Part shown: piece after piece, positions 28,097-36,488 of the stretch
How positions within the stretch are numbered: position 1 is the stretch's first letter
Layout: every line of letters starts with the position of its first letter
Assembly (NCBI RefSeq): GCF_001586775.1
Contig: NZ_LQXS01000004.1
Location: forward strand, 62,001 to 126,000
Direction of reading: 5' to 3'
From: Sphingobacterium populi
GTDB taxonomy: Bacteria > Bacteroidota > Bacteroidia > Sphingobacteriales > Sphingobacteriaceae
Length of the DNA: 64,000 bases
Notes under the pieces: model-generated
Database searches by the model: none
What the model saw: the letters and a program-made list of their open reading frames with translations, nothing else
Told to the model about the DNA's origin: nothing
Program-made: the position numbers and the translations under genes

Positions 28097-28462
28097 TTAT
28101 TCCCAGTCTAGCGCTTTTTTCTTCAAGATGTAAATAAATCCTAGCAATAGCAGACCCATAAATACAAACATCTGCACAAGACCTTCCCATCCAAATTCTC
28201 TAAAATTTACCGCCCAGGGATACATAAAAATAACCTCTATATCGAAGATAACGAACAGTATAGCCACCAAAAAATACTTAATAGAGAAAGGCTGTCTGGC
28301 GTTACCAATAACCTCAACTCCAGATTCAAAAGCCGTCAACTTGTTCGTTGTTCGTACCTTCGGACCCAATAGGTGTGTACCAATAATCGTGATAATGCCG
28401 AAGCCAGCAGCAACAGCAAGTTGAATTAATATAGGCACATAGTCAAATGGTGTATTTTCCAT
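28097..28462 (-). CDS. nuoA: NuoA, complex I subunit A
   Basis: Three-helix membrane subunit, 121 aa from ATG 28462 (MENTPFDY). A TTG two codons earlier is also in frame but less likely. FESGVEVIGNARQPFSIKYFLVAILFVIFDIEVIFMYPW is the diagnostic family segment, including the acidic residues of the proton path. First gene of the 14-gene nuo operon; a TATATTTG element lies 51-58 nt upstream of the start codon. Confidence 0.95.
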   Translation of the reverse strand: MENTPFDYVPILIQLAVAAGFGIITIIGTHLLGPKVRTTNKLTAFESGVEVIGNARQPFSIKYFLVAILFVIFDIEVIFMYPWAVNFREFGWEGLVQMFVFMGLLLLGFIYILKKKALDWE

Positions 28463-28512
28463 TGGCAATGTTATGTTATAATCGTGTTAGAATTTTCTTA
28501 TCTTCTCTCTAT

Positions 28513-28520
28513 CAAATATA
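28513..28520 (-). promoter_or_regulatory. Candidate -7 promoter element for the nuo operon
   Basis: Minus-strand TATATTTG matches TAnnTTTG perfectly. A start near 28506 would give a leader of about 44 nt before nuoA. It lies just beyond the terminator of the upstream TPR gene, where a new promoter is expected. Confidence 0.55.
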
Positions 28521-28534
28521 TAAAAATAAAGGGT

Positions 28535-28564
28535 AAAAAAAAGGGCTGATATAAATATCAGCCC
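28535..28564 (-). terminator. Rho-independent terminator of the exb/ton-TPR operon
   Basis: On the minus strand a perfect 9-bp stem (GGGCTGATA with TATCAGCCC, 4-nt loop; 28543-28564) is followed by eight T residues (28535-28542). It sits 26 nt after the TPR gene stop and separates that unit from the nuo operon. Confidence 0.93.
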
Positions 28565-28589
28565 CTCAATACTAAATAAATTCTGCTTA

Positions 28590-30323
28590 CTACATCTGAC
28601 TAACGAATGCGTTAGCAGTTTCGTTTTCTGGATCAATTTCCAACGATTTTTCAAAGTAAGATTTTGCTTTATCCATATCACCTTTGAAGTAAGTATGGTA
28701 ACCTAAATAGTTATAGGCATCGACTAAATAACCACGTTGTGCGTCAGGCAATTCTTCTTTCTCCGATAGTAAAGCCACCAATTGTTCGAATGTCGGTACA
28801 AATAGGCCTTGGTGTTCTTCTGGATTGAATTGCAAATTATCAAGCGCAAGCTCTGAAAGCCCTTTGAAATACATTGCATTTACTTTGTATTTCTCAATAG
28901 TTTCTGGCTTTTGAGCGGTCATCACCACGTCAAATGCTTTAATAGCTTTTTCTAAATATGGTCTAGCAGCTTCTAGGTTGGCTACGCCTTTATCCTCTGG
29001 TTCGCCACCCTGACCGATGTACAACTTTGATCCTTCAGTGTACGCTGTAGTACCCAAGTAGTAGTTAGAATCATAGTAGTAATCAGACTCTGGATTAGCA
29101 GCAGGAATTGCAAAGATCTTCATTGCGATATCTTGCTCGCCATCTTGGTATTTTGCAAATGCTGTTTCTGCGATCTCTGAATCTAGGTCCTCATCTTCTC
29201 CTTGTCTTTCAACTGCTTTTTTAAGCAATTCAGCACCTTTGGCTTCGTCTCCAGTGGATACTGCTGCAAGACCTGCAATTAAGTAGTCACGGCCAATTAA
29301 TCTGCTTTCATCTACTTCTTCGAATAGCTTACCCATGTATTCGCTGGCTTTCGCATAATCTTTTTCTTGCAAAAATGTGATGTATCCTAAATAACGGTAT
29401 ACTTTCGGATCTACTCCTGGAATGCTACTCAAACGTTGCGCTACTGTTTTCAACTCTTCGTAGTTACCTGTGTACACCAAGAAGTCAGCGTAACGCACTT
29501 GTGCATCAATGGATTGATCACCTGATACTTCTAGATATTTTTTATACGCATCTAGACCTTTTTGGTTGATCTCACGGTAATCTTCTTCCGCAGCTTTTAG
29601 TGAGGAGTAGTAATAAGTTTCAGCTAACTCGCGGTACAAAGGTGCGTAAGTTGGGTTTTCAGCGATCAGATTATTCAAATCTTCGATAACTACATCGTAT
29701 GCTTGTGCCCAACGAGAGATCACGGCTTGTCCGATTTTTGGCGCGATCAAGCTTTCATCCAAACTCAATGCATCACGGTAGCTGATGTACGCTTGGTTAC
29801 TTTCGCGCAGCCCAGCATATGCATCACCCAATGCAGTCGGGATCATTGGATCCTTCGCATTTTTCTCTTTTGCTTGTGTTAGGTATTCAATTGCTTTTGT
29901 ATAATCTGGTTTAGGAGCGGCGATGTACGCGCGACCAGTAAAATACAACGGCAAATAATCTTTCTTACCTAAATTAGAAGTAGCTTGAGTAAATTTAGAT
30001 TCTGCAGCAGACGCATCTCCTTTTTGTAAATCAACCGCACCTAATCCTACTGTATTCAATACATCCTTTGCATTGCTAGCAGCTCCCTGCTGAAACACAA
30101 TCTGTGCAGAGTCTACTTTATCATTCACCAAATGAATCTGACCTAGATAAAAGTAGTTTTCCGCATCTTTAGGCTTCTTTTGAATCAATTCTTGCAATAT
30201 GGTTTTAGCTTTGTCATATTGCTCGACTTGCATAGCTTCTTGCGCGTCCTTCAACTTCTGTGCACTGGCACCGCCCGCTACACTGGCCATTAATAGTCCT
30301 AAAAATAATTCTCTTTTTGTCAT
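28590..30323 (-). CDS. Periplasmic tetratricopeptide-repeat protein, function unknown
   Basis: 577 aa with a signal peptide (about 1-21, ending ASAQ) followed by TPR-like helical repeats across most of the length. Examples are AENYFYLGQIHLVNDKVDSAQ near the N-terminus and YNYLGYHTYFKGDMDKAKSYFEKSLEIDPEN near the C-terminus. TPR scaffolds bind other proteins, so a periplasmic adaptor is plausible. It is the last gene of the exbB-exbD-exbD-tonB unit, 28 nt after the PstS-like lipoprotein. That suggests it assists TonB or its receptors, but no partner can be read from the sequence. Confidence 0.8.
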   Translation of the reverse strand: MTKRELFLGLLMASVAGGASAQKLKDAQEAMQVEQYDKAKTILQELIQKKPKDAENYFYLGQIHLVNDKVDSAQIVFQQGAASNAKDVLNTVGLGAVDLQKGDASAAESKFTQATSNLGKKDYLPLYFTGRAYIAAPKPDYTKAIEYLTQAKEKNAKDPMIPTALGDAYAGLRESNQAYISYRDALSLDESLIAPKIGQAVISRWAQAYDVVIEDLNNLIAENPTYAPLYRELAETYYYSSLKAAEEDYREINQKGLDAYKKYLEVSGDQSIDAQVRYADFLVYTGNYEELKTVAQRLSSIPGVDPKVYRYLGYITFLQEKDYAKASEYMGKLFEEVDESRLIGRDYLIAGLAAVSTGDEAKGAELLKKAVERQGEDEDLDSEIAETAFAKYQDGEQDIAMKIFAIPAANPESDYYYDSNYYLGTTAYTEGSKLYIGQGGEPEDKGVANLEAARPYLEKAIKAFDVVMTAQKPETIEKYKVNAMYFKGLSELALDNLQFNPEEHQGLFVPTFEQLVALLSEKEELPDAQRGYLVDAYNYLGYHTYFKGDMDKAKSYFEKSLEIDPENETANAFVSQM

Positions 30324-30351
30324 AATCTATTTCTAATTCTTGTTGTTTACT

Positions 30352-31296
30352 CTATTCAAAATTTGCTTCGTCACGAATAATTAACTGCCTACCTGGCATG
30401 GTAAAAGGCAGCAAGCCCGATTTCAATATCACACGTTGGCCACGATCACCAGTTAAGAATGCGGAGAATCCAATGCCCAACCCCATATTCGGCTGATAAT
30501 TCAGCACGAAAAATTCATGCTTCAGCGGATAGGTATCATCACCTAGCGTACTTTGCGACGGACGATATGCAGTTCCATTATCTTCCTTACTTACGCTCAA
30601 TATACGAATTTTATCCTGACTGCCTAATGAATCGCGATGTGCCAAGTATTGATTTAAGGTTAAAACACCAATTGTATTCGACTTGTTTTGCACAGTCTTT
30701 AAAACGTCTGCAGCGGATCCCGCGGCAGATACTTGTCCAGAACTAACTTTGTCTAGCTTCGTTACTTCCTTTAATAAACGTAAAGAACTGGAGTTTATGT
30801 TATCGAACACTAAGCTATTTTCGCCAGTAGCACTCCCCGCCAAAAGGTTGCCGATCTTTGTATAATTAATCGTAGAATCTAAAGATTGTGCGCTTACCAC
30901 AAAAATGACAGCATCATACCCTACACCAAATACGCGGGGTTTGATAGAACGTTGCGCAAAACCTTTAGCTTCGTCGTCGGTAAGCTTGCGTTTCAGTATT
31001 GCGATACTTCCCTCACCTTTCAACAAACGATTGATCGCAGGACGCTCCGCATCGGCCACCATCTTTACTTCGGTATTGGTGTACGATGAACGAAAAACAT
31101 CCAATTGATCTTGCATGATATCTACGACGGATTCGTCGACAATAACAGTCATACTACCGGTCAGAATATCATTTCGATCATCGGCCAATGGTGTTTCAGC
31201 ACGTTGCTCACTACTATCGCCAGTGGTGCCATTATTACAAGCCACTAACCCTAGCAGTATCGCACAAAACAATGATATTTTCAAATAATTTGCCAT
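30352..31296 (-). CDS. PstS-like substrate-binding lipoprotein
   Basis: 314 aa with a lipoprotein signal (lipobox LVAC, Cys20) and a fold resembling the PstS phosphate-binding superfamily: LTGSMTVIVDESV at the mature N-terminus, VGYDAVIFVVS, NSSSLRLL and a C-terminal YPLKHEFFVLNYQPNMGLGIGFSAFL. The Ser/Thr-rich phosphate loop usual after the first strand of PstS is not obvious; TVIVDESVVDIM is acidic there. It may therefore bind another ligand or act structurally. No pst permease genes are present. Instead it lies in the exb/tonB operon with the TPR protein, so a role in the periplasmic part of TonB energisation is inferred. Confidence 0.75.
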   Translation of the reverse strand: MANYLKISLFCAILLGLVACNNGTTGDSSEQRAETPLADDRNDILTGSMTVIVDESVVDIMQDQLDVFRSSYTNTEVKMVADAERPAINRLLKGEGSIAILKRKLTDDEAKGFAQRSIKPRVFGVGYDAVIFVVSAQSLDSTINYTKIGNLLAGSATGENSLVFDNINSSSLRLLKEVTKLDKVSSGQVSAAGSAADVLKTVQNKSNTIGVLTLNQYLAHRDSLGSQDKIRILSVSKEDNGTAYRPSQSTLGDDTYPLKHEFFVLNYQPNMGLGIGFSAFLTGDRGQRVILKSGLLPFTMPGRQLIIRDEANFE

Positions 31297-31335
31297 CTCT
31301 AATATTATACTAGAATGAAATGAAAAGGATTAATA

Positions 31336-31572
31336 TTAATCTCTAAAATTATTCTGCCAAAGTCTTGCAAACCGCAAAAACGAGTATACGATCAGTAGAC
31401 CACCAAAAAGCTTCCGATAGGTAGGGTCGATCTGGATCGGAAGTTCTTCCCAGAAGATGACAACCAGCCCCAAGACGAAGTAAAACAAAAACATCGCCAG
31501 CCCTAAAATAGACAGAAATCGCTGTGTGGGCGATTTCCGTCTGTAATTTGATATACGTCGATTTTCCGACAT
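31336..31572 (-). CDS. Small two-helix membrane protein, unknown function
   Basis: 78 aa: a basic N-terminus (NRRISNYRRKSPTQR), a hydrophobic helix (about 18-40), a short loop with EELPIQIDPTYRK and a second helix (about 54-70). I do not recognise a named family. It sits 11 nt after tonB and 39 nt before the PstS-like gene, so it is probably an accessory inner-membrane part of that module. Confidence 0.72.
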   Translation of the reverse strand: MSENRRISNYRRKSPTQRFLSILGLAMFLFYFVLGLVVIFWEELPIQIDPTYRKLFGGLLIVYSFLRFARLWQNNFRD

Positions 31573-31583
31573 TAGTTTATTAC

Positions 31584-32471
31584 TTAATATTGCTGTAAGT
31601 TCAATGAGATTGGTAATCTATATTGAACACGTACTGGACGACCATTCTGAATACCTGGCTTCCATTTTTTCGAACGTTTCAACAAGTTTACACCTGCTTG
31701 ACCGGTTCCATAACCTAAATCTTTCAACACTTTGATATCGGTTAAAGAACCATCTTTCTCGACTACGAAAGTCAATTCAACAGCTCCCTTAACTCCAGCA
31801 TCTATTGCGCCAGAAGGATACTGAAAGCTCGTTTCCACGTATTTACGGAATGCTGCCATACCTCCTGGGTATTCTGGTTCAACGGCTACTGACGTAAAGA
31901 TCTTATTTGGATCTGCGTCGCCATCAGGATCGCCTTTGGTGCTACCGGTAATGGCACCTTCTACTTTTTTCGGACCGAATTCACCAGTCGGTACACCAGT
32001 TGCTCCTGGCGTTCCTTTTAAGGTTAAACGTGCCGGCGTAGCATTCTTCTCCTTGATTTCTTCTTGAGAAACGATCTCCTCTTTCACGTCTTTGGCATCA
32101 GCCACGTTCACGTCAGGGAAACGGATAAGATCTTGCGCTGGTGGCTCCTCGGCGATTCGTTGAGGTGGAGTTTCTTCGATTTCAATCGGTTCTTCTTCCT
32201 CCTCTTCCTCCGGCTCTGGTATATCCAAATCTTCCAGTGTAACCTCGGTGTATTCTACTTCCTCTTTAGGTTCACCCGCAGGGAAGTAACTAAATCCGAA
32301 TACCTTAGGCAAGCTTATGATGGTGACAATAACGACTACCGCTAACAAACCAATGTTGGTTGCTTTGTAGGCATTCTTGCGCAGTTCGTAAGCGCCATAT
32401 TCTTTGTTCCTGTCCTCGAAGACGACTTCTAGCCATTCCTTCTTGAACAAATCTAATTTAGATCCAAACAT
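31584..32471 (-). CDS. tonB: TonB energy transducer
   Basis: 295 aa. A cytoplasmic N-terminus (FEDRNKEYGAYELRKNAYKA, the usual Bacteroidota opening), one membrane helix (about 38-58), a long Glu/Pro-rich periplasmic spacer (about 70-120) and a C-terminal TonB domain (about 200-295: AVEPEYPGGMAAFRKYV, GAVELTFVVEKDGSLTDIKVL, KRSKKWKPGIQNGRPVRVQYRLPI). It transmits proton-motive force from ExbB/ExbD to outer-membrane receptors. Same operon, 20 nt after the second exbD. Confidence 0.93.
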   Translation of the reverse strand: MFGSKLDLFKKEWLEVVFEDRNKEYGAYELRKNAYKATNIGLLAVVVIVTIISLPKVFGFSYFPAGEPKEEVEYTEVTLEDLDIPEPEEEEEEEPIEIEETPPQRIAEEPPAQDLIRFPDVNVADAKDVKEEIVSQEEIKEKNATPARLTLKGTPGATGVPTGEFGPKKVEGAITGSTKGDPDGDADPNKIFTSVAVEPEYPGGMAAFRKYVETSFQYPSGAIDAGVKGAVELTFVVEKDGSLTDIKVLKDLGYGTGQAGVNLLKRSKKWKPGIQNGRPVRVQYRLPISLNLQQY

Positions 32472-32491
32472 ATCTTTCTATTTATTCGGGA

Positions 32492-33049
32492 TTAATTGTT
32501 ATAGATTCCATTAGACTCCAAAACAGATACTTCTTCTGCCTTAATCTTCGAAATTGTAAAACGCTTAATATCCACGATTTTCATTTCATCTAAAACATCG
32601 ACGAGATTCCTTTGAACAGATCGATCGCTCGGACGGATTACTACAATCAGATCCTTACCGCCCGCTACTTTTGGTACTTGCGCTTTCTTTTCAATTAAGA
32701 TTTTGCGAAGACCTTCTGCGCTATAGTCAGTTACTGTAGGAGCTGTAATCGGCTTTGCTAGCTGACCATAGTACCACACTAACTTGTTATCGGATCCCAA
32801 TAATAGAGTTACCGAACGGTTATCTGCGATATCAATATCTGGATTTTGCTCGTTCTGATCTTTATTCTTATCCGGCATGGCTACATCCATCGCCTGTGGT
32901 GTATTCAGGGATGTTGTTAGCATGAAGAACGTAATCAATAAGAACGCTAGATCCACCATGGCGGTCAAATCGACCCGTCCACCGTTTTTCTTTGATCTTA
33001 CCTTGCCGCCTTTTTTGCCGCCGCCGGAATCCTGGTTTAATTCTGCCAT
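32492..33049 (-). CDS. exbD: ExbD-type biopolymer transport protein (second copy)
   Basis: 185 aa. A Gly/Lys-rich N-terminus is followed by one membrane helix with the protonatable Asp33 (VDLTAMVDLAFLLITFFML), which corresponds to the essential Asp of E. coli ExbD, then a periplasmic domain (about 60-185). Pairing with a second, divergent ExbD just upstream suggests a heteromeric stator, as in other Bacteroidota. It starts 12 nt after the first exbD. Confidence 0.92.
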   Translation of the reverse strand: MAELNQDSGGGKKGGKVRSKKNGGRVDLTAMVDLAFLLITFFMLTTSLNTPQAMDVAMPDKNKDQNEQNPDIDIADNRSVTLLLGSDNKLVWYYGQLAKPITAPTVTDYSAEGLRKILIEKKAQVPKVAGGKDLIVVIRPSDRSVQRNLVDVLDEMKIVDIKRFTISKIKAEEVSVLESNGIYNN

Positions 33050-33061
33050 TTTGCTATTTTC

Positions 33062-33715
33062 TTATTCCGCTCTCAAACCAGTTACAAAACTAAATTTGTT
33101 CTGTTTTTGGTTTCTCAGCGTCTCAATGATCAAATTCATTACCGCGTACTTCTCTTCCGCATCGGCCTTAATTGCTACCTGCATCGGACCTGGGTTTACG
33201 AAATCGCGCTGATCGTTTTCGCGATCACGGTTTATTTTTACCGTCGCTAAACGCGCTTGCTGCACCCAATGGTATAGTTCATTGGATTCATTTTCTGTCG
33301 AATCCACCGGTATACCGGGTTGAATCTCTACCGTTCTTTGATCCTTAGGCAAGGATAAGAGTTGTCTTATCGTACGAATAGGTGCTCCGAAATCCTCAGA
33401 TTCCGCAAACTTCTCATATTCTTCTTCAGAAAAATTGACCTTGTATTTAGCACTGATATTCTTCAACGTCTCGCGACGTACCGCAGGATCTTTTAATCCG
33501 AAGAAGATCTTTCCGCCATCACCTACTGTGATCATACCGATGTTGTCTCCCACTAGCTTTTCCTTCACAGTCGAAGCAGGTGTGTCTACATCTAATGTTT
33601 CTGGCTGACGAGCAGTAGCTGTCAACACGAAGAAGGTAAGAAGTAAGAAAGCGACATCACACATGGCCGTCATATCGATGGCGGTACTTGCTCTTTTTAC
33701 TTTTGCTTTTGCCAT
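33062..33715 (-). CDS. exbD: ExbD-type biopolymer transport protein (first copy)
   Basis: 217 aa, longer than classical ExbD (about 140). The membrane helix carries Asp20 (TAIDMTAMCDVAFLLLTFFVL). The periplasmic part has an insert at about 75-150 that its neighbour lacks, including KYKVNFSEEEYEKFAES and IQPGIPVDSTENESNEL. It lies between exbB and the second exbD, and the divergence between the two suggests different periplasmic contacts. Confidence 0.92.
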   Translation of the reverse strand: MAKAKVKRASTAIDMTAMCDVAFLLLTFFVLTATARQPETLDVDTPASTVKEKLVGDNIGMITVGDGGKIFFGLKDPAVRRETLKNISAKYKVNFSEEEYEKFAESEDFGAPIRTIRQLLSLPKDQRTVEIQPGIPVDSTENESNELYHWVQQARLATVKINRDRENDQRDFVNPGPMQVAIKADAEEKYAVMNLIIETLRNQKQNKFSFVTGLRAE

Positions 33716-33816
33716 TTCTGTCTTCTTTTAAATTACTTACTTAACTCACTACATCTTTATGATGATTAATTATTTCAGATTCCATAAAGAAATCTAAAAT
33801 AATTTCATCATATCTC

Positions 33817-34647
33817 TTACTTGTGGTTTGCTGCGTAAGTTTGTACGATAGAAAAACCAGCCTCGTCGATCGAGTAAGTCAATGTATCGATTTTAGAAGT
33901 CAAAATGTTGTAGAAAATAATTGCGATAGTAGAAGTACCAATACCTGTAGCCGTGTTGATTAGGGCTTCAGAGATACCATTCGCTAGTTTAGCTGAATCT
34001 GGTGTACCACCTGTTGCTAACGCAGAGAAGGCCTTGATCATACCAGTTACTGTACCTAACAAACCAGTTAGTGTACCAATAGATACTAATGTAGCAAGAA
34101 CAGTTAAGTTTTTCTCTAACATTGGCATTTCTAATGTAGTAGCTTCTTCAATTTCTTTTTGAATTGCTAATACAGATTTTTCTGCATCTAAACCTGGGTT
34201 AGCTTGTACATCTTTGTACTTTAACAAACCTGCTTTGATTACGTTCGCTACAGATCCTTTTTGTTTGTCACACTCAGAGATTGCTGCATCAATGTTTTGT
34301 GCTCTCAATAAACCTTGTACTTTGCGTACGAAGTTTCCTACGTTTCCTGCACCAGAAGCTTTACCAATTACGATGAAGCGCTCGATCGCGAAAACCCATA
34401 CCATTAAGAATAATCCAAGAAGAACAGGCACTACAGCTCCTGCATGATATACCATACCGTAGTAGTTTCCTGGCAATGGTTGATTTGCTGGATCTCCATC
34501 AATGAAGTTATCCGGTGAACCCATTACAAATTGATATACCAAATAACCAATTACCAAACATATGATAATCGCTAAACTTGCAAATAAATTACCCGAATTT
34601 CCTCCCTCTTGTTTAGCAGGACTTGTTGTTTTTGGTGCGTTTGCCAT
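33817..34647 (-). CDS. exbB: ExbB/TolQ/MotA-type proton channel protein
   Basis: 276-aa inner-membrane stator subunit. Hydrophobic segments lie at about 23-43, 72-92, 160-200 and 230-250. LVSIGTLTGLLGTVTGMIKAFSALATG and GISEALINTATGIGTSTIAIIFYNIL are the diagnostic helices lining the channel. It has a longer N-terminal region than E. coli ExbB, with an extra helix. First gene of the exbB-exbD-exbD-tonB unit; codon use suggests strong expression. Confidence 0.94.
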   Translation of the reverse strand: MANAPKTTSPAKQEGGNSGNLFASLAIIICLVIGYLVYQFVMGSPDNFIDGDPANQPLPGNYYGMVYHAGAVVPVLLGLFLMVWVFAIERFIVIGKASGAGNVGNFVRKVQGLLRAQNIDAAISECDKQKGSVANVIKAGLLKYKDVQANPGLDAEKSVLAIQKEIEEATTLEMPMLEKNLTVLATLVSIGTLTGLLGTVTGMIKAFSALATGGTPDSAKLANGISEALINTATGIGTSTIAIIFYNILTSKIDTLTYSIDEAGFSIVQTYAANHK

Positions 34648-35046
34648 TTTACTGATTTTTAGATTTTACTGTTGTTAATTATTATAGTTTAATTCAAAAA
34701 TTTTATAAGAAATACGCCATTCAATGATGTACTTCAAAAACAAATATACTATTTTATGCTAAAAATAAAATTCCCTTATCATAATTCAATAAACTCGCTT
34801 CCCGATGTGTCTAATGAAATATCGCCAGCAGTTCTCTTTCGTCATTATATCCCCTATTTCAATCACCAAAGTAGACTCCTTTTGATTTTGGTTTTGCAAT
34901 GAAAGGTATTTTTTTTCTCATATGCAAATTATCAAATTATTAATTGGCAAAAATAAGTAAGTGTTTACTCAACGATTTTTGTAGTAGATTGTATGCCTTA
35001 CTTTAAACGACCAACATGCAAAACTATTGTGTTTAAACAAATATTC
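34648..35046. other. AT-rich intergenic region upstream of exbB
   Basis: About 400 bases with no gene that I can support on either strand. It holds the exbB leader and a candidate minus-strand promoter (34741-34748). The part from about 34800 to 35046 lies downstream of the SUI1-like gene; I see no convincing terminator or repeat in it. Confidence 0.6.
34741..34748 (-). promoter_or_regulatory. Candidate -7 promoter element for the exbB operon
   Basis: Minus-strand TATATTTG matches TAnnTTTG perfectly. Transcription from near 34734 would give a leader of about 87 nt. The -33 region is only T-rich. Confidence 0.5.
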
Positions 35047-35397
35047 TCAACCGCCAAAACCCTTAACTTTGTAATTATCAGCACTTAGCATATCAATAAT
35101 TTTTTTCTTAAAGTCTCCCTGAATCAGAATCACGCCATCTTTGGCACTCCCACCGACCCCACATTTTTGCTTTAAATGCTTCGCCAACACCTCCAAATCA
35201 CTTTCTTGCCCTTTAAAACCTTCCACAATTGTAACAACCTTGCCTTTGCGTGATTTTCTATCAAGCCCAACACGCAACTGTTGCTGCTGGTTGGGCAATG
35301 TCTCCTGAGTGGCTAACTCACCAAACGGGCTATAATCAAAATCTTCTGCCGTGGAGTACACGACTCCCTCATATTGTTGTTTTTTATGCTTCGCCAT
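35047..35397 (-). CDS. SUI1/eIF1-like translation factor (YciH family)
   Basis: 116 aa. A lysine-rich N-terminus is followed by the SUI1 fold (about 45-116): DRKSRKGKVVTIVEGFKG, LEVLAKHLKQKCGVGGSAKDGVILIQGDFKKKIIDML. This is the bacterial relative of eukaryotic eIF1, thought to influence start-codon discrimination on the 30S subunit; its exact bacterial role is not settled. It follows the lipid kinase gene by 13 nt, probably in one unit. Confidence 0.9.
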   Translation of the reverse strand: MAKHKKQQYEGVVYSTAEDFDYSPFGELATQETLPNQQQQLRVGLDRKSRKGKVVTIVEGFKGQESDLEVLAKHLKQKCGVGGSAKDGVILIQGDFKKKIIDMLSADNYKVKGFGG

Positions 35398-35410
35398 ATC
35401 TTTCTATATA

Positions 35411-36289
35411 CTAACAAATGATCTTTAAGGATTTTTCCTGAACAGAGAATTGCAACGGGGCTTCAATTAATAGCGGCTCGCCATCCACATGTACCGGACC
35501 GATATCTTCCGAATCGATGCTGATCACTCTTCCAGGAATGATCTCCACATATTCGGACTGATCAACAGATTTATTGAATAGATGAAACACCATCATAGGC
35601 AATAGGTACAATGGAAATTTATGCACAATGCATACATCTATCATACCATCTGTCACAGAAGCATTGGGCGCGATATACGCATTATTGCCATATTGAGGCG
35701 AGTTGGCTACGCTAATCATAAATGCTTCACGATCGTAAGATTTGCCATCAATCGTTAGCTGATATTTTTTGGATCGGTACGAGCCTAGCAAGTTCATTAC
35801 CGTACGCAAATAGCCTATGGGCCCGCGTGTAGAATCTGTCGCAAATTTATCGCTCACAGAAGCATCGAAGCCGACGCCGGCTACGTTAAAGAAAAATCTA
35901 TCATTTACACGTCCTGTATCTACCGTCATCATATCAAAGCGATTGATACGACGAATTGCTCCAGCTTCGTGCAATGGGATACCTAAATACAACGCTAATC
36001 CATTGCCAGAGCCTTCGGGTATGATTCCCAGAGGCGTATCTGTACCAGCCAATGCAGAGCCGATCTCATTGATCGTACCGTCACCACCAACAGCTACTAC
36101 AACATCGTATTTATTGATTACCGCTTGTTTCGCTAATTCGTGTGCGTGTCCAGCGTGATCCGTCTGCTGAAAGGTGGGCTCAAACTTATTCAAATCCAAT
36201 GTGTCGAGAATCTGCTTTTTAAATGCCGTCTTTCGCTTACCTCCCGAAATGGGGTTAATCACAAACAGGATCTTCTTTTTTGTATTCAT
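35411..36289 (-). CDS. Diacylglycerol kinase-like lipid kinase (YegS/BmrU family)
   Basis: 292-aa soluble lipid kinase of the DAGK catalytic superfamily. The N-terminal nucleotide-binding domain shows NPISGGKRK (about 12-20), VVAVGGDGTINEIGSAL (the GGDGT motif, about 64-80), GIIPEGSGNGLALYLGIP and the VAGVGFDASVSDKF stretch. The C-terminal beta domain ends with DSEDIGPVHVDGEPL. It likely phosphorylates a lipid alcohol such as diacylglycerol. Divergent from metK. Confidence 0.9.
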   Translation of the reverse strand: MNTKKKILFVINPISGGKRKTAFKKQILDTLDLNKFEPTFQQTDHAGHAHELAKQAVINKYDVVVAVGGDGTINEIGSALAGTDTPLGIIPEGSGNGLALYLGIPLHEAGAIRRINRFDMMTVDTGRVNDRFFFNVAGVGFDASVSDKFATDSTRGPIGYLRTVMNLLGSYRSKKYQLTIDGKSYDREAFMISVANSPQYGNNAYIAPNASVTDGMIDVCIVHKFPLYLLPMMVFHLFNKSVDQSEYVEIIPGRVISIDSEDIGPVHVDGEPLLIEAPLQFSVQEKSLKIIC

Positions 36290-36392
36290 CGATTTACGTT
36301 ACGGATCATAAAGATAAGCTAAAATTATTGTCATTGTAATCTATTATTTGGTAGAATACTACATTGCATTTCACAAATACAATTAAGAGTCG

Positions 36393-36400
36393 TAGTTTTG
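36393..36400 (+). promoter_or_regulatory. Candidate -7 promoter element for metK
   Basis: TAGTTTTG matches TAnnTTTG. The predicted start of transcription (about 36407) falls just before the first stem of the riboswitch, exactly where it should for a riboswitch-led mRNA. No clear -33 element. Confidence 0.55.
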
Positions 36401-36410
36401 CAGCAACAAA

Positions 36411-36488
36411 AAGTGGATTGATTTGCGTTTTTACCTCGTCCGAGGTAGACAAAGAGATTGCAACCACAGAAAAAAAGTGCTAAAACCA
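36411..36488 (+). ncRNA. SAM-II type riboswitch with extended loop, upstream of metK
   Basis: P1 pairs GTGG (36413-36416) with CCAC (36464-36467). The conserved ATTGCAA stretch (36457-36463) directly precedes the 3' strand of P1, as in SAM-II. A purine-rich linker then leads to GTGCTAAAACC (36477-36487), which resembles the pseudoknot strand AGCTAAAAAGG of the known class. Loop 1 carries an extra hairpin, ACCTC/GAGGT (36433-36446), as in the long-loop SAM-II variants of Bacteroidota. It would sense S-adenosylmethionine and limit metK expression. About 70 nt separate it from the ATG and I see no terminator, so control of translation is more likely than attenuation. Confidence 0.75.

Noticed and set aside
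28487..28681. Extra small gene between nuoA and the TPR gene
   Set aside because: The frame spans the terminator hairpin and the nuo promoter and has no protein-like features.
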